The notes under the pieces were generated by a model. That model made no database searches and was not told the DNA's origin. It saw nothing but the letters and a program-made list of their open reading frames with translations. Shown piece after piece: positions 45,674 to 52,870 of a DNA stretch of 64,000 nt (positions within the stretch are counted from its first letter, which is position 1; every line of letters starts with the position of its first letter). Made by a program: the position numbers and the translations under genes. Origin of the DNA: Paludibacteraceae bacterium (GTDB lineage Bacteria > Bacteroidota > Bacteroidia > Bacteroidales > Paludibacteraceae); the NCBI GenBank assembly GCA_017630395.1, contig JAGBVI010000064.1:1-64000 (forward strand), given 5' to 3'.

Positions 45674-46108
45674 ATGGTTAATGAAACAAATAAAGATATA
45701 ATCCTTGAAAATATGATTGAAACAGAAGTGGAACTTGCAAACCCTCCCACCGATGGGTCGTCCGTATCTGTGTTGGCAGACCCTGACCCTGAAGATACCG
45801 TTGAAGCATATATAAGTACATATGAAATTGGTCGTGGTTGGGATATGGAAGATAAGCTTGAGTATTCCATTAGAGATATTGAAGACGCAATTACATTGCT
45901 TCAGACAGATAAAGCAGATGTAAATCATACTCATGATGGTTATGCGATTGTGGGTCATAACCATGATGAAGATTATTCTGTAATTGACCATAATCATAGT
46001 GACATTTATGCTGATGCAAGTCACACACATACAGCAAGTTCCGTTGGAGCTATTGCAACTGATGATGTGGCTACTGTTTCCGAAGTTGGAATATATCTTG
46101 GTATTTAA
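45674..46108 (+). CDS. Small fibre-associated protein with His-rich repeats and shared C-terminal tag
   Basis: A 144-residue protein with an acidic N-terminus, a helix, and the repeats NHTHDGYAIVGHNHDED and IDHNHSDIYADASHTHTAS, typical of metal-ordered phage fibre segments. It ends DVATVSEVGIYLGI, almost the same tag as the BppU-like protein at 25187. An AAAGGAG site precedes the start. The sequence before it (45603-45660) is a low-complexity A/C tract. Confidence 0.7.
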   Translation: MVNETNKDIILENMIETEVELANPPTDGSSVSVLADPDPEDTVEAYISTYEIGRGWDMEDKLEYSIRDIEDAITLLQTDKADVNHTHDGYAIVGHNHDEDYSVIDHNHSDIYADASHTHTASSVGAIATDDVATVSEVGIYLGI

Positions 46109-46135
46109 TAGAAAGGTTAAAATGGTAAATAAATT

Positions 46136-47083
46136 ATGGCAGAAATTAAAGATAAAGTTATAACCGTTGAATCTTTAAAAGCAAAGCATGATTATGACGA
46201 AAGTACATATTTGAAGAAAAGTGGGGCATTAGACACTCTTGGTATTACTGCTACTGCGGCAGAATTGAATTATGTTGATGGCGCTACTTCAAATATTCAG
46301 ACTCAGTTAAATGGCAAATTACCTTTAAGTGGTGGTACTGTTACTGGTAATGTTACACTTAGTGATAGTGATTTATATACAACTGATATTTATATAACAG
46401 AAAATGGTGGAGATAAAGGTCAGATTTATGGTAAAACTACAAGTGGAGAATATGTTGCAAATATTCAGCCATGCAATGAACACAATAATTGTGTTATTGG
46501 TTTCGGAACTTATAATAGTGGAAAAGAGTATGAAGCTGAACAAGGGGAAACCAATATTTATGCTGCAACAGGAATAAACATGGTTCTTGCTGGCAGTACT
46601 GGCAGAGTATTTAATGCTCGTAATAACTATGGCAATATGGAAATTAATAGAGCTGGACATACTGATGAAAATAGTAAGACATATATTTATGGCACAGACG
46701 TACATTTTATAACAACTATCACTGGTGAAGTATATAAGAATAATGACCCAGTTCCATCTTGTAAAGTTTTATATAATAATTCTACTGGAACATATGGTAA
46801 TTTAACGCTATCTGAATCTGCTGCTAATTTTGATTATCTTGAAGTTTATGTAACTGCTGGTAGTAGATATTCTTCGACAAAGGTTTGCGACCCAAATGGA
46901 AAAACTGTCGAAGTTCACGTTCATGGTGGTAACAATACTAATGACTGGCTTTTCTATGGCAACTGGACAGTTAATGGAACTACTATGAACTGTACAATTA
47001 ACAATACGTATGCTCATAGTAGTGCATATACCCCTACTAAGACAAATGAACTTAAAATTATTAAAGTTGTAGGATATAGATAA
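46136..47083 (+). CDS. Phage fibre/tail-tip protein
   Basis: A 315-residue protein with the fibre-type start SLKAKHDYDESTYLKK, then TATAAELNYVDGATSNIQTQL and NGKLPLSGGTVTGNVTL, which are motifs of phage tail fibres from many hosts, followed by a beta-rich tip domain. It is the last gene of the fibre cassette, before the strongest T-rich terminator. AGAAAGG lies before the ATG. Probably a receptor-binding tip. Confidence 0.75.
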   Translation: MAEIKDKVITVESLKAKHDYDESTYLKKSGALDTLGITATAAELNYVDGATSNIQTQLNGKLPLSGGTVTGNVTLSDSDLYTTDIYITENGGDKGQIYGKTTSGEYVANIQPCNEHNNCVIGFGTYNSGKEYEAEQGETNIYAATGINMVLAGSTGRVFNARNNYGNMEINRAGHTDENSKTYIYGTDVHFITTITGEVYKNNDPVPSCKVLYNNSTGTYGNLTLSESAANFDYLEVYVTAGSRYSSTKVCDPNGKTVEVHVHGGNNTNDWLFYGNWTVNGTTMNCTINNTYAHSSAYTPTKTNELKIIKVVGYR

Positions 47084-47086
47084 ATT

Positions 47087-47131
47087 AAAAAGGAACATTC
47101 TTTTTTTGAATGTTCCTTTTTTTTTTACGAT
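47087..47131 (+). terminator. Strong terminator ending the late fibre cassette
   Basis: AAAAAGGAACATTC (47087-47100) pairs perfectly with GAATGTTCCTTTTT (47108-47121) around seven T residues, followed by more T residues. It closes the whole late block before the integrase region. Confidence 0.93.
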
Positions 47132-47190
47132 TTTTTGGTCGTAGGGTTGTACAGTACAGTAGTTCCTTGATTTGTTACAAATGTATTAAA

Positions 47191-47334
47191 TCATTTTTCT
47201 TCTTCTTTGTCAAACCCTCTTTCGTTAAATTTTTTGGCAAAAAATTCTGCTAATATTTTGTATGTATTCATTTGTTCAACTTCTAAAAGTTTGGTTATTA
47301 TTTTTCTCTCTTCTTTCACAAACACGCACTCCAT
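47191..47334 (-). CDS. Possible small hypothetical protein
   Basis: A 47-residue frame (starting MECVFVKEERKIITKL and continuing ILAEFFAKKFNERGF) lies in the gap before the integrase, on the opposite strand. The composition is protein-like and charged, but no good ribosome site precedes the ATG; a GTG start ten bases further in has GGAG upstream. Nothing else in 47132-47540 looks coding. Confidence 0.4.
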   Translation of the reverse strand: MECVFVKEERKIITKLLEVEQMNTYKILAEFFAKKFNERGFDKEEEK

Positions 47335-47388
47335 TTATTTTGTTTTATTTTATATAACCTTATTTATTATTTGATTTTATATACTCAA

Positions 47389-47420
47389 CCTCTCCCCTAC
47401 CTCTCCCCTCCCCCACTCTC
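47389..47420 (-). other. G-rich tract with quadruplex potential
   Basis: On the minus strand this segment has runs of GGGGG, GGGG and GGGG plus flanking GG doublets within 32 bases, in an otherwise AT-rich region. It could form a two- or three-tetrad quadruplex upstream of the serine recombinase gene. Confidence 0.4.
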
Positions 47421-47543
47421 AATACTATTTTATTATATAAATTTATTTGTTTATGGTCAATATGACATAGGCAAATGTAATCATTTTATTTCACTTATTC
47501 TGATTATTATGTTAGTATTAGATTAAGGAGGTGGTGTATTCGT

Positions 47544-47624
47544 ATGCAGACAACTAAAAAGGTTATAAGGAATGAGGTGATGCATTTCAATTTAAAATTG
47601 CACCACATAAAACAAACATTTTAA
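47544..47624 (+). CDS. Short leader peptide before the serine recombinase
   Basis: A 26-residue frame (beginning MQTTKKVIRNEV) has a very strong ribosome site (AAGGAGGTGG at about 47525-47534) and ends 13 bases before the recombinase start. A second ribosome-like site, AATGAGGTGATG, lies within it. It may be a translated leader that couples to the recombinase gene. The evidence is the ribosome site and spacing; no similarity recognised. Confidence 0.45.
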   Translation: MQTTKKVIRNEVMHFNLKLHHIKQTF

Positions 47625-47637
47625 ATGGAGTGATTGT

Positions 47638-49212
47638 ATGGCACCAAGGACAGATGGAACAGCGTTGGGTTTAAGAATAGGTATATATGGAAGGTATTCA
47701 GATTCAAACCAAGATGATGGGTTTTCAATAGAATACCAATTATCTGAATGTACCGATTATATGAACAAGCATGGCTTGGAATTGCATAAAACTTATATTG
47801 ACCAAGCCGTAACAGGAACAAAAGTTGCTGGTCGTGATGCTTTTCATGAGTTAGTACACGATGTTAAGAATGGTTTAATAGATGTTATAATAGTCTACAA
47901 ATTTAGTAGGATATTTCGTAACGCCTATGAAAGCCACAAATATCGTAAACTATTTAAAAAGCATGGTGTTAAACTTATTTCTGTTACACAACAAGTTGAT
48001 GACGAAACCTCTTCTGGTCAATTGATGATTGGCGTTATGGCAAATATTGATGAATACCAAAGTGCTGTAATTAGCGACCATGTTAAGAGTGCTATGCGTG
48101 AAATGGTTTCGGAAGGTTTCTTTGCAGGTGGCACAGTTCCATATGGTTATAAATTGGAAACTGTACAACACGGTAAAAAGACTAGAAAGAAATATGTACC
48201 AGACGAGTTTGAAAAGGAAGTTGTAAAAAAACTGTATGAGTTGTATGTAGACAATTACTCTTTGAAATACTTGCAAGATTACACAAAGAGTATTGGGGCG
48301 GCTGCAAGGTCTGGTAAACCATTTAGCATACAAACTATTGCAAGGATGCTAAGGAATGACTTTTATATCGGAGTGTTACGATATAATGCACAAGGTCATG
48401 AGCCTATTGTTGTATATGATATTGTCCCTCCTATCATTGATAAAGTATTATGGGATAGGGTACAACATAGGCACAAAGGTCAAAAACATATAAGACCTCG
48501 TAAGCGAAAAGATTTATATTCTTTAACAGGAAAGATTATTTGTGGCAAATGTGGAGCACACTTCTTTGGTATACGAAGTGCGAGTACGCAGAGAGGAAAG
48601 TATTATGATTACAAGTATTATGTATGTTCAGAGAGCAAAACATATAAAACTTGTTCTTGTAAGAGGGTGAGAAAAGACTTTTTGGAAAAGGCTGTTTTAG
48701 ATGAGATAAAGAAACACATCTTAAATGAAAAAGCCATTTACCAAATTGCCAATGAGATTATTGTTAAGTTGGGCGAGAACCCAGATGGTCAAAGGAACAA
48801 GCTTAAAGAGTTTAAGAAAGAATTATCAACTGTAAAATCTCAAATATCTGAACTGTTGGATTTGAAATCCTTAAAGTTGGTTGACAATGTTTATCTTGTA
48901 GAACATATGAAACCTCTTCAAGAAAGAGCAAAAGAGCTTGAGGTACAAATATATGCCATTGAGCAACAAACTAAAATGACTATCACTCATGCTATGATTG
49001 TCGACTATCTTCATAAGATGATGGATATATCTGATACAACAGATGATGAGGTTTTACAAACTATCTTTAATAATTTTGTTGAGAAGATTGTCATTGATAA
49101 TGAGACGATTGAGATTCGCCTCTTCGTCTCTTCTCCTACTGCCCATATTGGGCATAAGTTAAATTTCGGACAGCCAAACGTGACAATATGCTCAAAAATT
49201 AAGAGAGTGTAA
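47638..49212 (+). CDS. Large serine recombinase (phage integrase)
   Basis: A 524-residue large serine recombinase. The N-terminal resolvase domain has GIYGRYSDSNQ with catalytic Ser21 (Y-x-R-x-S-x-x-x-Q) and VYKFSRIFRN, with its conserved Arg pair. A recombinase domain follows (GGTVPYGYKLE, then IQTIARMLRNDFYIG), then a zinc ribbon (ICGKCGAHFFG ... YYVCSES ... CSCKR) and a coiled coil (about 380-440). All expected domains are present, so it is likely active. It catalyses site-specific integration and, with a directionality factor, excision. AAATGGAGTGATTGT precedes the ATG. It lies just after the last late terminator, a usual integrase site. attP could not be identified. Confidence 0.92.
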   Translation: MAPRTDGTALGLRIGIYGRYSDSNQDDGFSIEYQLSECTDYMNKHGLELHKTYIDQAVTGTKVAGRDAFHELVHDVKNGLIDVIIVYKFSRIFRNAYESHKYRKLFKKHGVKLISVTQQVDDETSSGQLMIGVMANIDEYQSAVISDHVKSAMREMVSEGFFAGGTVPYGYKLETVQHGKKTRKKYVPDEFEKEVVKKLYELYVDNYSLKYLQDYTKSIGAAARSGKPFSIQTIARMLRNDFYIGVLRYNAQGHEPIVVYDIVPPIIDKVLWDRVQHRHKGQKHIRPRKRKDLYSLTGKIICGKCGAHFFGIRSASTQRGKYYDYKYYVCSESKTYKTCSCKRVRKDFLEKAVLDEIKKHILNEKAIYQIANEIIVKLGENPDGQRNKLKEFKKELSTVKSQISELLDLKSLKLVDNVYLVEHMKPLQERAKELEVQIYAIEQQTKMTITHAMIVDYLHKMMDISDTTDDEVLQTIFNNFVEKIVIDNETIEIRLFVSSPTAHIGHKLNFGQPNVTICSKIKRV

Positions 49213-49299
49213 ATCACCTTGTTCTTTGGTAGAATAGGTTGTGTGGGTTGGGGCAGAATTTATGCCCCTCCCATAAGATTATTTTAGGAAGTGATAAAA

Positions 49300-49533
49300 A
49301 TGCGAAGTGAAAAAGAATTATTTAAACTCGCTCAAATGCATGTAGGATTGGAAGAACAATTTAATAGAACTTCATCGGAATTTGAATTAGATGAAATTAA
49401 AAGTGAATTAGCGAATATTAGAAATATACTTCTTAAAAAGGGATATGATGTTGACGAATTTGTTCATTATCAACAGCTCTACAAAACTATGACTATTGGA
49501 GAGTATGCCGAATTTATCAAGACACTTGAGTAG
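49300..49533 (+). CDS. Small hypothetical protein downstream of integrase
   Basis: A 77-residue charged helical protein. ATG at 49300 is chosen because AGGAAGTGA sits before it; an earlier in-frame GTG at 49291 is part of that site. It is followed 12 bases later by the resolvase-like gene, probably in one operon with the integrase. A directionality factor is possible on position alone; no motif supports it. Confidence 0.6.
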   Translation: MRSEKELFKLAQMHVGLEEQFNRTSSEFELDEIKSELANIRNILLKKGYDVDEFVHYQQLYKTMTIGEYAEFIKTLE

Positions 49534-49545
49534 GAGTGGTACATC

Positions 49546-49872
49546 GTGGAAAATACAAAGAAGGCTATAATTTATGTTCGTGGAGATAGCAAGACGGAAC
49601 AAGAAATGTTTTGTTATTTTTATGCTTATCGGCATAATATTGATGTTTTATTTGCAACAGACGATATTGAAAAGGTTGCCGATTGTGAAGAATGTAATAT
49701 GGTATTAGTTAGAGATGCTTCAAGAATTTCAAGAAAGTCAATTGAATATTATCAAATTGTAAAAGCATTAAATAAAAGAGGGATTGAAGTGGTAACTACT
49801 ATGACCTCCGAAAATGTTGAGTTATTTATTAACTTACTAAAAGAAGACTTAAAGAGAAGTAAAGTGGAATAA
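49546..49872 (+). CDS. Minimal resolvase-domain-like protein
   Basis: A 108-residue protein starting with GTG at 49546 (AGGAGTGG upstream). It resembles only the resolvase catalytic fold: AIIYVRGDSKTEQ aligned to the Y-x-R-x-S-x-x-x-Q motif, with an inserted residue so that the Ser is one place late, then VLVRDASRISRKS like the conserved R-x-S-R-x-x-R segment, then NKRGIEVVTTMTSE. No DNA-binding or zinc domain follows. It lies two genes after the full recombinase and may act as a regulator or an inactive partner of it. A very short active resolvase is also possible. Confidence 0.6.
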   Translation: MENTKKAIIYVRGDSKTEQEMFCYFYAYRHNIDVLFATDDIEKVADCEECNMVLVRDASRISRKSIEYYQIVKALNKRGIEVVTTMTSENVELFINLLKEDLKRSKVE

Positions 49873-49877
49873 AAGTC

Positions 49878-49915
49878 AAAAAGCTATGCGAAGTAAAATT
49901 CACATAGCTTTTTTT
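49878..49915. terminator. Bidirectional terminator between converging operons
   Basis: AAAAAGCTATG (49878-49888) pairs with CATAGCTTTTT (49903-49913), followed by more T on the plus strand. It lies between the plus-strand integrase operon and the minus-strand gene ending at 49982, and A-rich 5' arms make it functional from both sides. Confidence 0.8.
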
Positions 49916-49981
49916 ACGACATTGGTTATGGAGTAATCAGCAGCAGATGTCTACTATCAGCATGTCCACTTAAATCAATGT

Positions 49982-50146
49982 TTAATCACCAATTAAAGAG
50001 TTTTTAATTTCAGTTTGCAGTTCACTTAAGATACCGTCGTAACCCCCACGAGAAGCAATCCATTTACCATCAATGTATAAATCATATACATTATCACCTC
50101 TCAACTTAATTACAATATTAAACTTCTTAATTGTTTCATTACTCAT
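49982..50146 (-). CDS. Small hypothetical protein
   Basis: A 54-residue protein (starting MSNETIKKFNIVIKLRGD, continuing NVYDLYIDGKWIASRGGY) with AAGAGGTAGAGACAT directly before the ATG. It has a compact alpha/beta pattern with DLYIDGKWIASR, and is the last gene of the minus-strand operon before the shared terminator. Function unknown. Confidence 0.7.
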   Translation of the reverse strand: MSNETIKKFNIVIKLRGDNVYDLYIDGKWIASRGGYDGILSELQTEIKNSLIGD

Positions 50147-50162
50147 ATGTCTCTACCTCTTG

Positions 50163-50309
50163 TTAATGTATTATGCTATTAATTGTTAACAATCCTAAAA
50201 ACATTGCAAAAATTGCATTGGAAATCTTAGCGCCCTTTTCTTTAGATATAATTGCAGTTGTTGTCCATATAATTGTACAAATAGCATATACAATTGTTGA
50301 AATTTTCAT
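50163..50309 (-). CDS. Small membrane protein
   Basis: A 48-residue protein with two hydrophobic segments (STIVYAICTIIWTTTAII and ISNAIFAMFLGLLTI) split by a short charged loop (SKEKGAK). There is no clear ribosome site; the 5' flank is the 12-bp tandem repeat at 50316. It probably inserts into the membrane as a hairpin. Function unknown. Confidence 0.6.
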   Translation of the reverse strand: MKISTIVYAICTIIWTTTAIISKEKGAKISNAIFAMFLGLLTINSIIH

Positions 50310-50315
50310 TTTTAT

Positions 50316-50357
50316 ATTGTTCTTTTTATTGTTCTTTTTATTGTTCTTTTTATTGTT
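50316..50357. repeat. 12-bp tandem repeat before small membrane protein gene
   Basis: ATTGTTCTTTTT occurs in three perfect consecutive copies (50316-50351) and a partial fourth. On the minus strand it reads AAAAAGAACAAT and spans the gap between the stop codon of the upstream gene (50350-50352) and the start of the membrane protein gene. Confidence 0.9.
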
Positions 50358-50637
50358 CCTTATGTGATTCTATGATGGTCATTATGCAATAGTTTGCCAT
50401 ATCCATCAAAGTGTCGGTAATGGACTCATCCTTAACCTTTCTCTCTTCTTCTGACTTTGTGCATAAAGAAACTAATCTATTATATTTATCGGAAATTCTT
50501 GTAACGGCAGAAATCATACCAAGTTTATCAAAAGTGTCACCGAAGGAGTCTCCATAGTCACAAGATTTTTGATAATGTATTTTATTAAGTTGTTCACATA
50601 TTTCTTTGTGTTTTATATTTTTATCTGTTATATTCAT
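50350..50637 (-). CDS. Nucleotide modification-associated domain 1 (DUF1599-like) protein
   Basis: A 95-residue protein with the core CDYGDSFGDTFDKLG, then TRISDKYNRLVSL, then KVKDESITDTLMDMANYCIM. This spacing of DYG-x-S, R-x-x-DK-x-x-R and E-x-x-x-D-T-L-x-D-x-A-N-Y is that of the DUF1599 or nucleotide modification-associated domain 1 family, found in many phages that alter or regulate nucleotide pools. The start at 50637 is preferred to the GTG at 50646 because GGAAAGGTG covers the latter. The exact activity is not established. Confidence 0.8.
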   Translation of the reverse strand: MNITDKNIKHKEICEQLNKIHYQKSCDYGDSFGDTFDKLGMISAVTRISDKYNRLVSLCTKSEEERKVKDESITDTLMDMANYCIMTIIESHKEQ

Positions 50638-50674
50638 TAATTTCACCTTTCCTCAAATTGCATCTATTATTCTT

Positions 50675-51307
50675 TTATTCTTTTTCTCCCTCTCCTTCTA
50701 ATACAATTTCTTCAAAATAGGGGAGTTGAGAAATCCAATTACAAAGTGTATGCCATTCTGGAAGCTTATGATTTCGTCTTGCATAATAAATATTAATAAG
50801 GTTCTCATAATTGAGAGTGCATGTACGCATTTGGTTGTATGATGAAGGGAGAAGTTGAATTATATCATGCCAGTATTTCCTTTCTTTTGTTTCGACAAAT
50901 TTCTGCCTACACTCTTCGAGTACCGTAATAGTATTGTCAAGGCAAGCGAGAGCAATATCTGTCATTCTGTCATGACTAAAATCATCTCTCTCGAATTCTT
51001 TTGAGTGTATCTTATGCATAGTTGAACATGAATTCGCAACAGTACCGACCTTGTATGTATCAAACTCTTTCCACCAGTAAAGGGGTGCTGTGATGTCAAC
51101 AGAAACGAATATCTGGCGAAGATATTTACGATGGTCATTTCCTGCTTTTGCAAGTCTCTTTGCTAATCCTAAATCGTTTTCTCCTAAAATATAGTTATTA
51201 TTTTCATCATAATAACTATCGCTCTTTGCCCAAGAATTCAAAGGATTTCTCGCACCTCTTATAGCATTTTCAAAATTCATTACATTTGTTCGTTCAATTT
51301 TAATCAT
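50675..51307 (-). CDS. Conserved phage protein with ThyX-like features
   Basis: A 210-residue protein with the segment RQIFVSVDITAPLYWWKEF followed by YKVGTVANSCSTMHKI, and CNWISQLPYF near the end. This sequence recurs in Clostridia phages and its middle segment is reminiscent of the flavin-dependent thymidylate synthase core, but the ThyX RHRxxS motif is not visible, so the catalytic activity is unproven. AAAGGAGAT precedes the ATG. It lies next to the DUF1599-like gene, which would suit a nucleotide role. Confidence 0.55.
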   Translation of the reverse strand: MIKIERTNVMNFENAIRGARNPLNSWAKSDSYYDENNNYILGENDLGLAKRLAKAGNDHRKYLRQIFVSVDITAPLYWWKEFDTYKVGTVANSCSTMHKIHSKEFERDDFSHDRMTDIALACLDNTITVLEECRQKFVETKERKYWHDIIQLLPSSYNQMRTCTLNYENLINIYYARRNHKLPEWHTLCNWISQLPYFEEIVLEGEGEKE

Positions 51308-51783
51308 TAAATAATCTCCTTTAAAAATTTTGATTCCGTCTCTTTAAGAAATTTTTCTATTAATCTACTTTCATCTTTACTTTTGGAAAAGGCTATAACA
51401 TTAATAGTTTTCTGCCATTTACGGGTGTACCCATCATTAACAATATATTTAATATCATGTTCAACAAGATAATTACATAGATTTTGGATATCATTTGTAT
51501 TTGACGATGCAATTACAAATGTCCATTTTGCAGCCTTCTTGCATTTATCGTTGATAAGGAATGCGAAGTAATTACCCAGCCCCGATGCAACAGACACAAT
51601 AACAATAGCTAACAAAGTATTATCTTCAATAACTCGACTAATAATTAAATAAAACATTAGTTGAGATATAATTGTTAATATAGAAGAAATAATCTTTCTT
51701 TCTTGGTATGTGCTAATTGACTTGGCAGTTTGAACAATGTTGTCACCAATTTTTACAATGGCAAGGAATATATATCCAATCAT
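51307..51783 (-). CDS. Membrane protein of UPF0316/DUF5698 type
   Basis: A 158-residue protein with three predicted N-terminal membrane segments (IGYIFLAIVKIGDNIVQ, ILTIISQLMFYLIIS, LLAIVIVSVASGLGNYFAFL) and a soluble C-terminal domain (about 85-158) with WTFVIASSNT and INVIAFSKSKDES. This layout matches the YebE-like UPF0316 family with DUF2179 tail. The start overlaps the upstream stop (ATGA), and the stop overlaps the next start (TAATG), so the genes are translationally coupled. Function unknown. Confidence 0.65.
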   Translation of the reverse strand: MIGYIFLAIVKIGDNIVQTAKSISTYQERKIISSILTIISQLMFYLIISRVIEDNTLLAIVIVSVASGLGNYFAFLINDKCKKAAKWTFVIASSNTNDIQNLCNYLVEHDIKYIVNDGYTRKWQKTINVIAFSKSKDESRLIEKFLKETESKFLKEII

Positions 51784-51974
51784 CTCTCGCTACCTTCAAT
51801 AATATCGAATTCTTTTAGAAGACAGTATTCACATAATTCTTCTCCATGATAATAGTACAAAGTTTCTTCCTCATGACATCTATCACAGTAATAATGTGGA
51901 ACCTTTCTATATGGACAAACGTTTCCCAAACAAGGCAATCCACAATTCACGCATTCATTTTCTATTTTCTTCAT
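51780..51974 (-). CDS. Small zinc-ribbon protein
   Basis: A 64-residue protein with three Cys pairs: CVNCGLPCLGNVCPY, then YYCDRCHEE, then CEYCLLKEF. It is probably a pair of zinc knuckles. AGGTGATATAA precedes the ATG. The stop overlaps the next start by four bases. Common as an accessory in Firmicutes phages; no function known to me. Confidence 0.75.
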   Translation of the reverse strand: MKKIENECVNCGLPCLGNVCPYRKVPHYYCDRCHEEETLYYYHGEELCEYCLLKEFDIIEGSER

Positions 51975-51991
51975 TTATATCACCTATAAAT

Positions 51992-52477
51992 TTAATAATC
52001 TTCTGATTCAAAAGGTATATCTGTAGAATAAAAATCGTTACTTACTGTTACTTCGTAGGTTTCATCGCCACTGTATCTATGTACTTGAATATAGAAATTA
52101 CCACTTATATGACCGCCATAATCAAATTCTTCTTTGTTTTCCCTGAAATATTCAATTGCCTTACGAATATATTCTCTGACCTTTTCATTATTACAACAAT
52201 CAACGGCTCCAGTCGCCTCAGATACATGATGGAAATGAACAGGAAATTCAATGTTGTCAATTGTTAAAGTTACATCTTCATCTTCTTGATATGTACATGT
52301 ATCCTTATTGCATAAAGGACAAAGTATATAGGCTATGCCAAGTTCACCTATTATTACATCTGATTTGTCATACTCAAGGATGCTACCACAGTGTTCACAA
52401 GTAACTTCTCTTGGATAAGGCTTTACATTAACAACTTTATCTTCCTTCATATTATAGTTATTCTTTATAACTTTCAT
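51992..52477 (-). CDS. Zinc-finger hypothetical protein
   Basis: A 161-residue protein with CEHCGSILEY and LCPLCNKDTC in the N-terminal 60 residues (a zinc ribbon), a beta-rich middle and a C-terminal domain of mixed structure with an acidic end. GAGGTGAAAGA precedes the ATG at 52477. The start overlaps the upstream stop by four bases. Function unknown. Confidence 0.65.
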   Translation of the reverse strand: MKVIKNNYNMKEDKVVNVKPYPREVTCEHCGSILEYDKSDVIIGELGIAYILCPLCNKDTCTYQEDEDVTLTIDNIEFPVHFHHVSEATGAVDCCNNEKVREYIRKAIEYFRENKEEFDYGGHISGNFYIQVHRYSGDETYEVTVSNDFYSTDIPFESEDY

Positions 52478-52755
52478 TCTTTCACCTCACTTCTATGATT
52501 CTCTTCCCAAGCAATCATTGCATTATTGCTAAATTCAATTTCATTATTTAAGACCTTTTGTTTGTTTTCAAAGTTATCCCAAATAACATTTGGTCTAATC
52601 ATTTTTACCTTTAGTGGTCTTCGGTCTCTTCCAATTTGGTCTACTGTTTGAATAAAGTTTATCATTATCATTTCTTTTGGTGCTTGCATCTTTTGTTTAT
52701 TGACCAATTTATCTTCATCGTAGATTTCGAATATGACTTCATATATATCAAACAT
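52474..52755 (-). CDS. Small hypothetical protein
   Basis: A 93-residue mixed alpha/beta protein with no recognised domain. AAGGGGGTAGC precedes the ATG, and upstream of that lie the leader motif at 52766-52783 and the inverted repeat at 52790-52849. It is therefore the first gene of an operon that runs to 49982. Function unknown. Confidence 0.65.
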   Translation of the reverse strand: MFDIYEVIFEIYDEDKLVNKQKMQAPKEMIMINFIQTVDQIGRDRRPLKVKMIRPNVIWDNFENKQKVLNNEIEFSNNAMIAWEENHRSEVKE

Positions 52756-52765
52756 ATGCTACCCC

Positions 52766-52783
52766 CTTAAAATTTAGATTTTA
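52766..52783 (-). promoter_or_regulatory. 18-nt leader motif, copy 1
   Basis: On the minus strand this reads TAAAATCTAAATTTTAAG, directly abutting the ribosome site GGGGG. Nearly the same 18-mer precedes the ribosome sites of genes at 57310 and 59517. Its recurrence suggests a shared expression element. Confidence 0.5.
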
Positions 52784-52789
52784 TGTTGT

Positions 52790-52849
52790 ACAACTACACC
52801 ATATATAGTATAACGATTGGAGTTTTGTCACTATATATGGTGTAGTTGT
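52790..52849 (-). promoter_or_regulatory. Perfect 20-bp inverted repeat, operon control element
   Basis: ACAACTACACCATATATAGT (52790-52809) is exactly complementary to 52830-52849 around a 20-nt spacer. It lies between the stop of the Gp49/66-like gene and the start of the next gene. No T-run follows in the direction of transcription, so it is more likely an operator or RNA element than a terminator. A related repeat is at 59564. Confidence 0.7.
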
Positions 52850-52870
52850 ATTAATTTATAACCTTATCTA

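Noticed and set aside
50173-50367. 64-residue plus-strand hydrophobic frame
   Set aside because: Its Phe/Leu run is the tandem repeat read in the wrong direction, and a better minus-strand gene occupies the same span.
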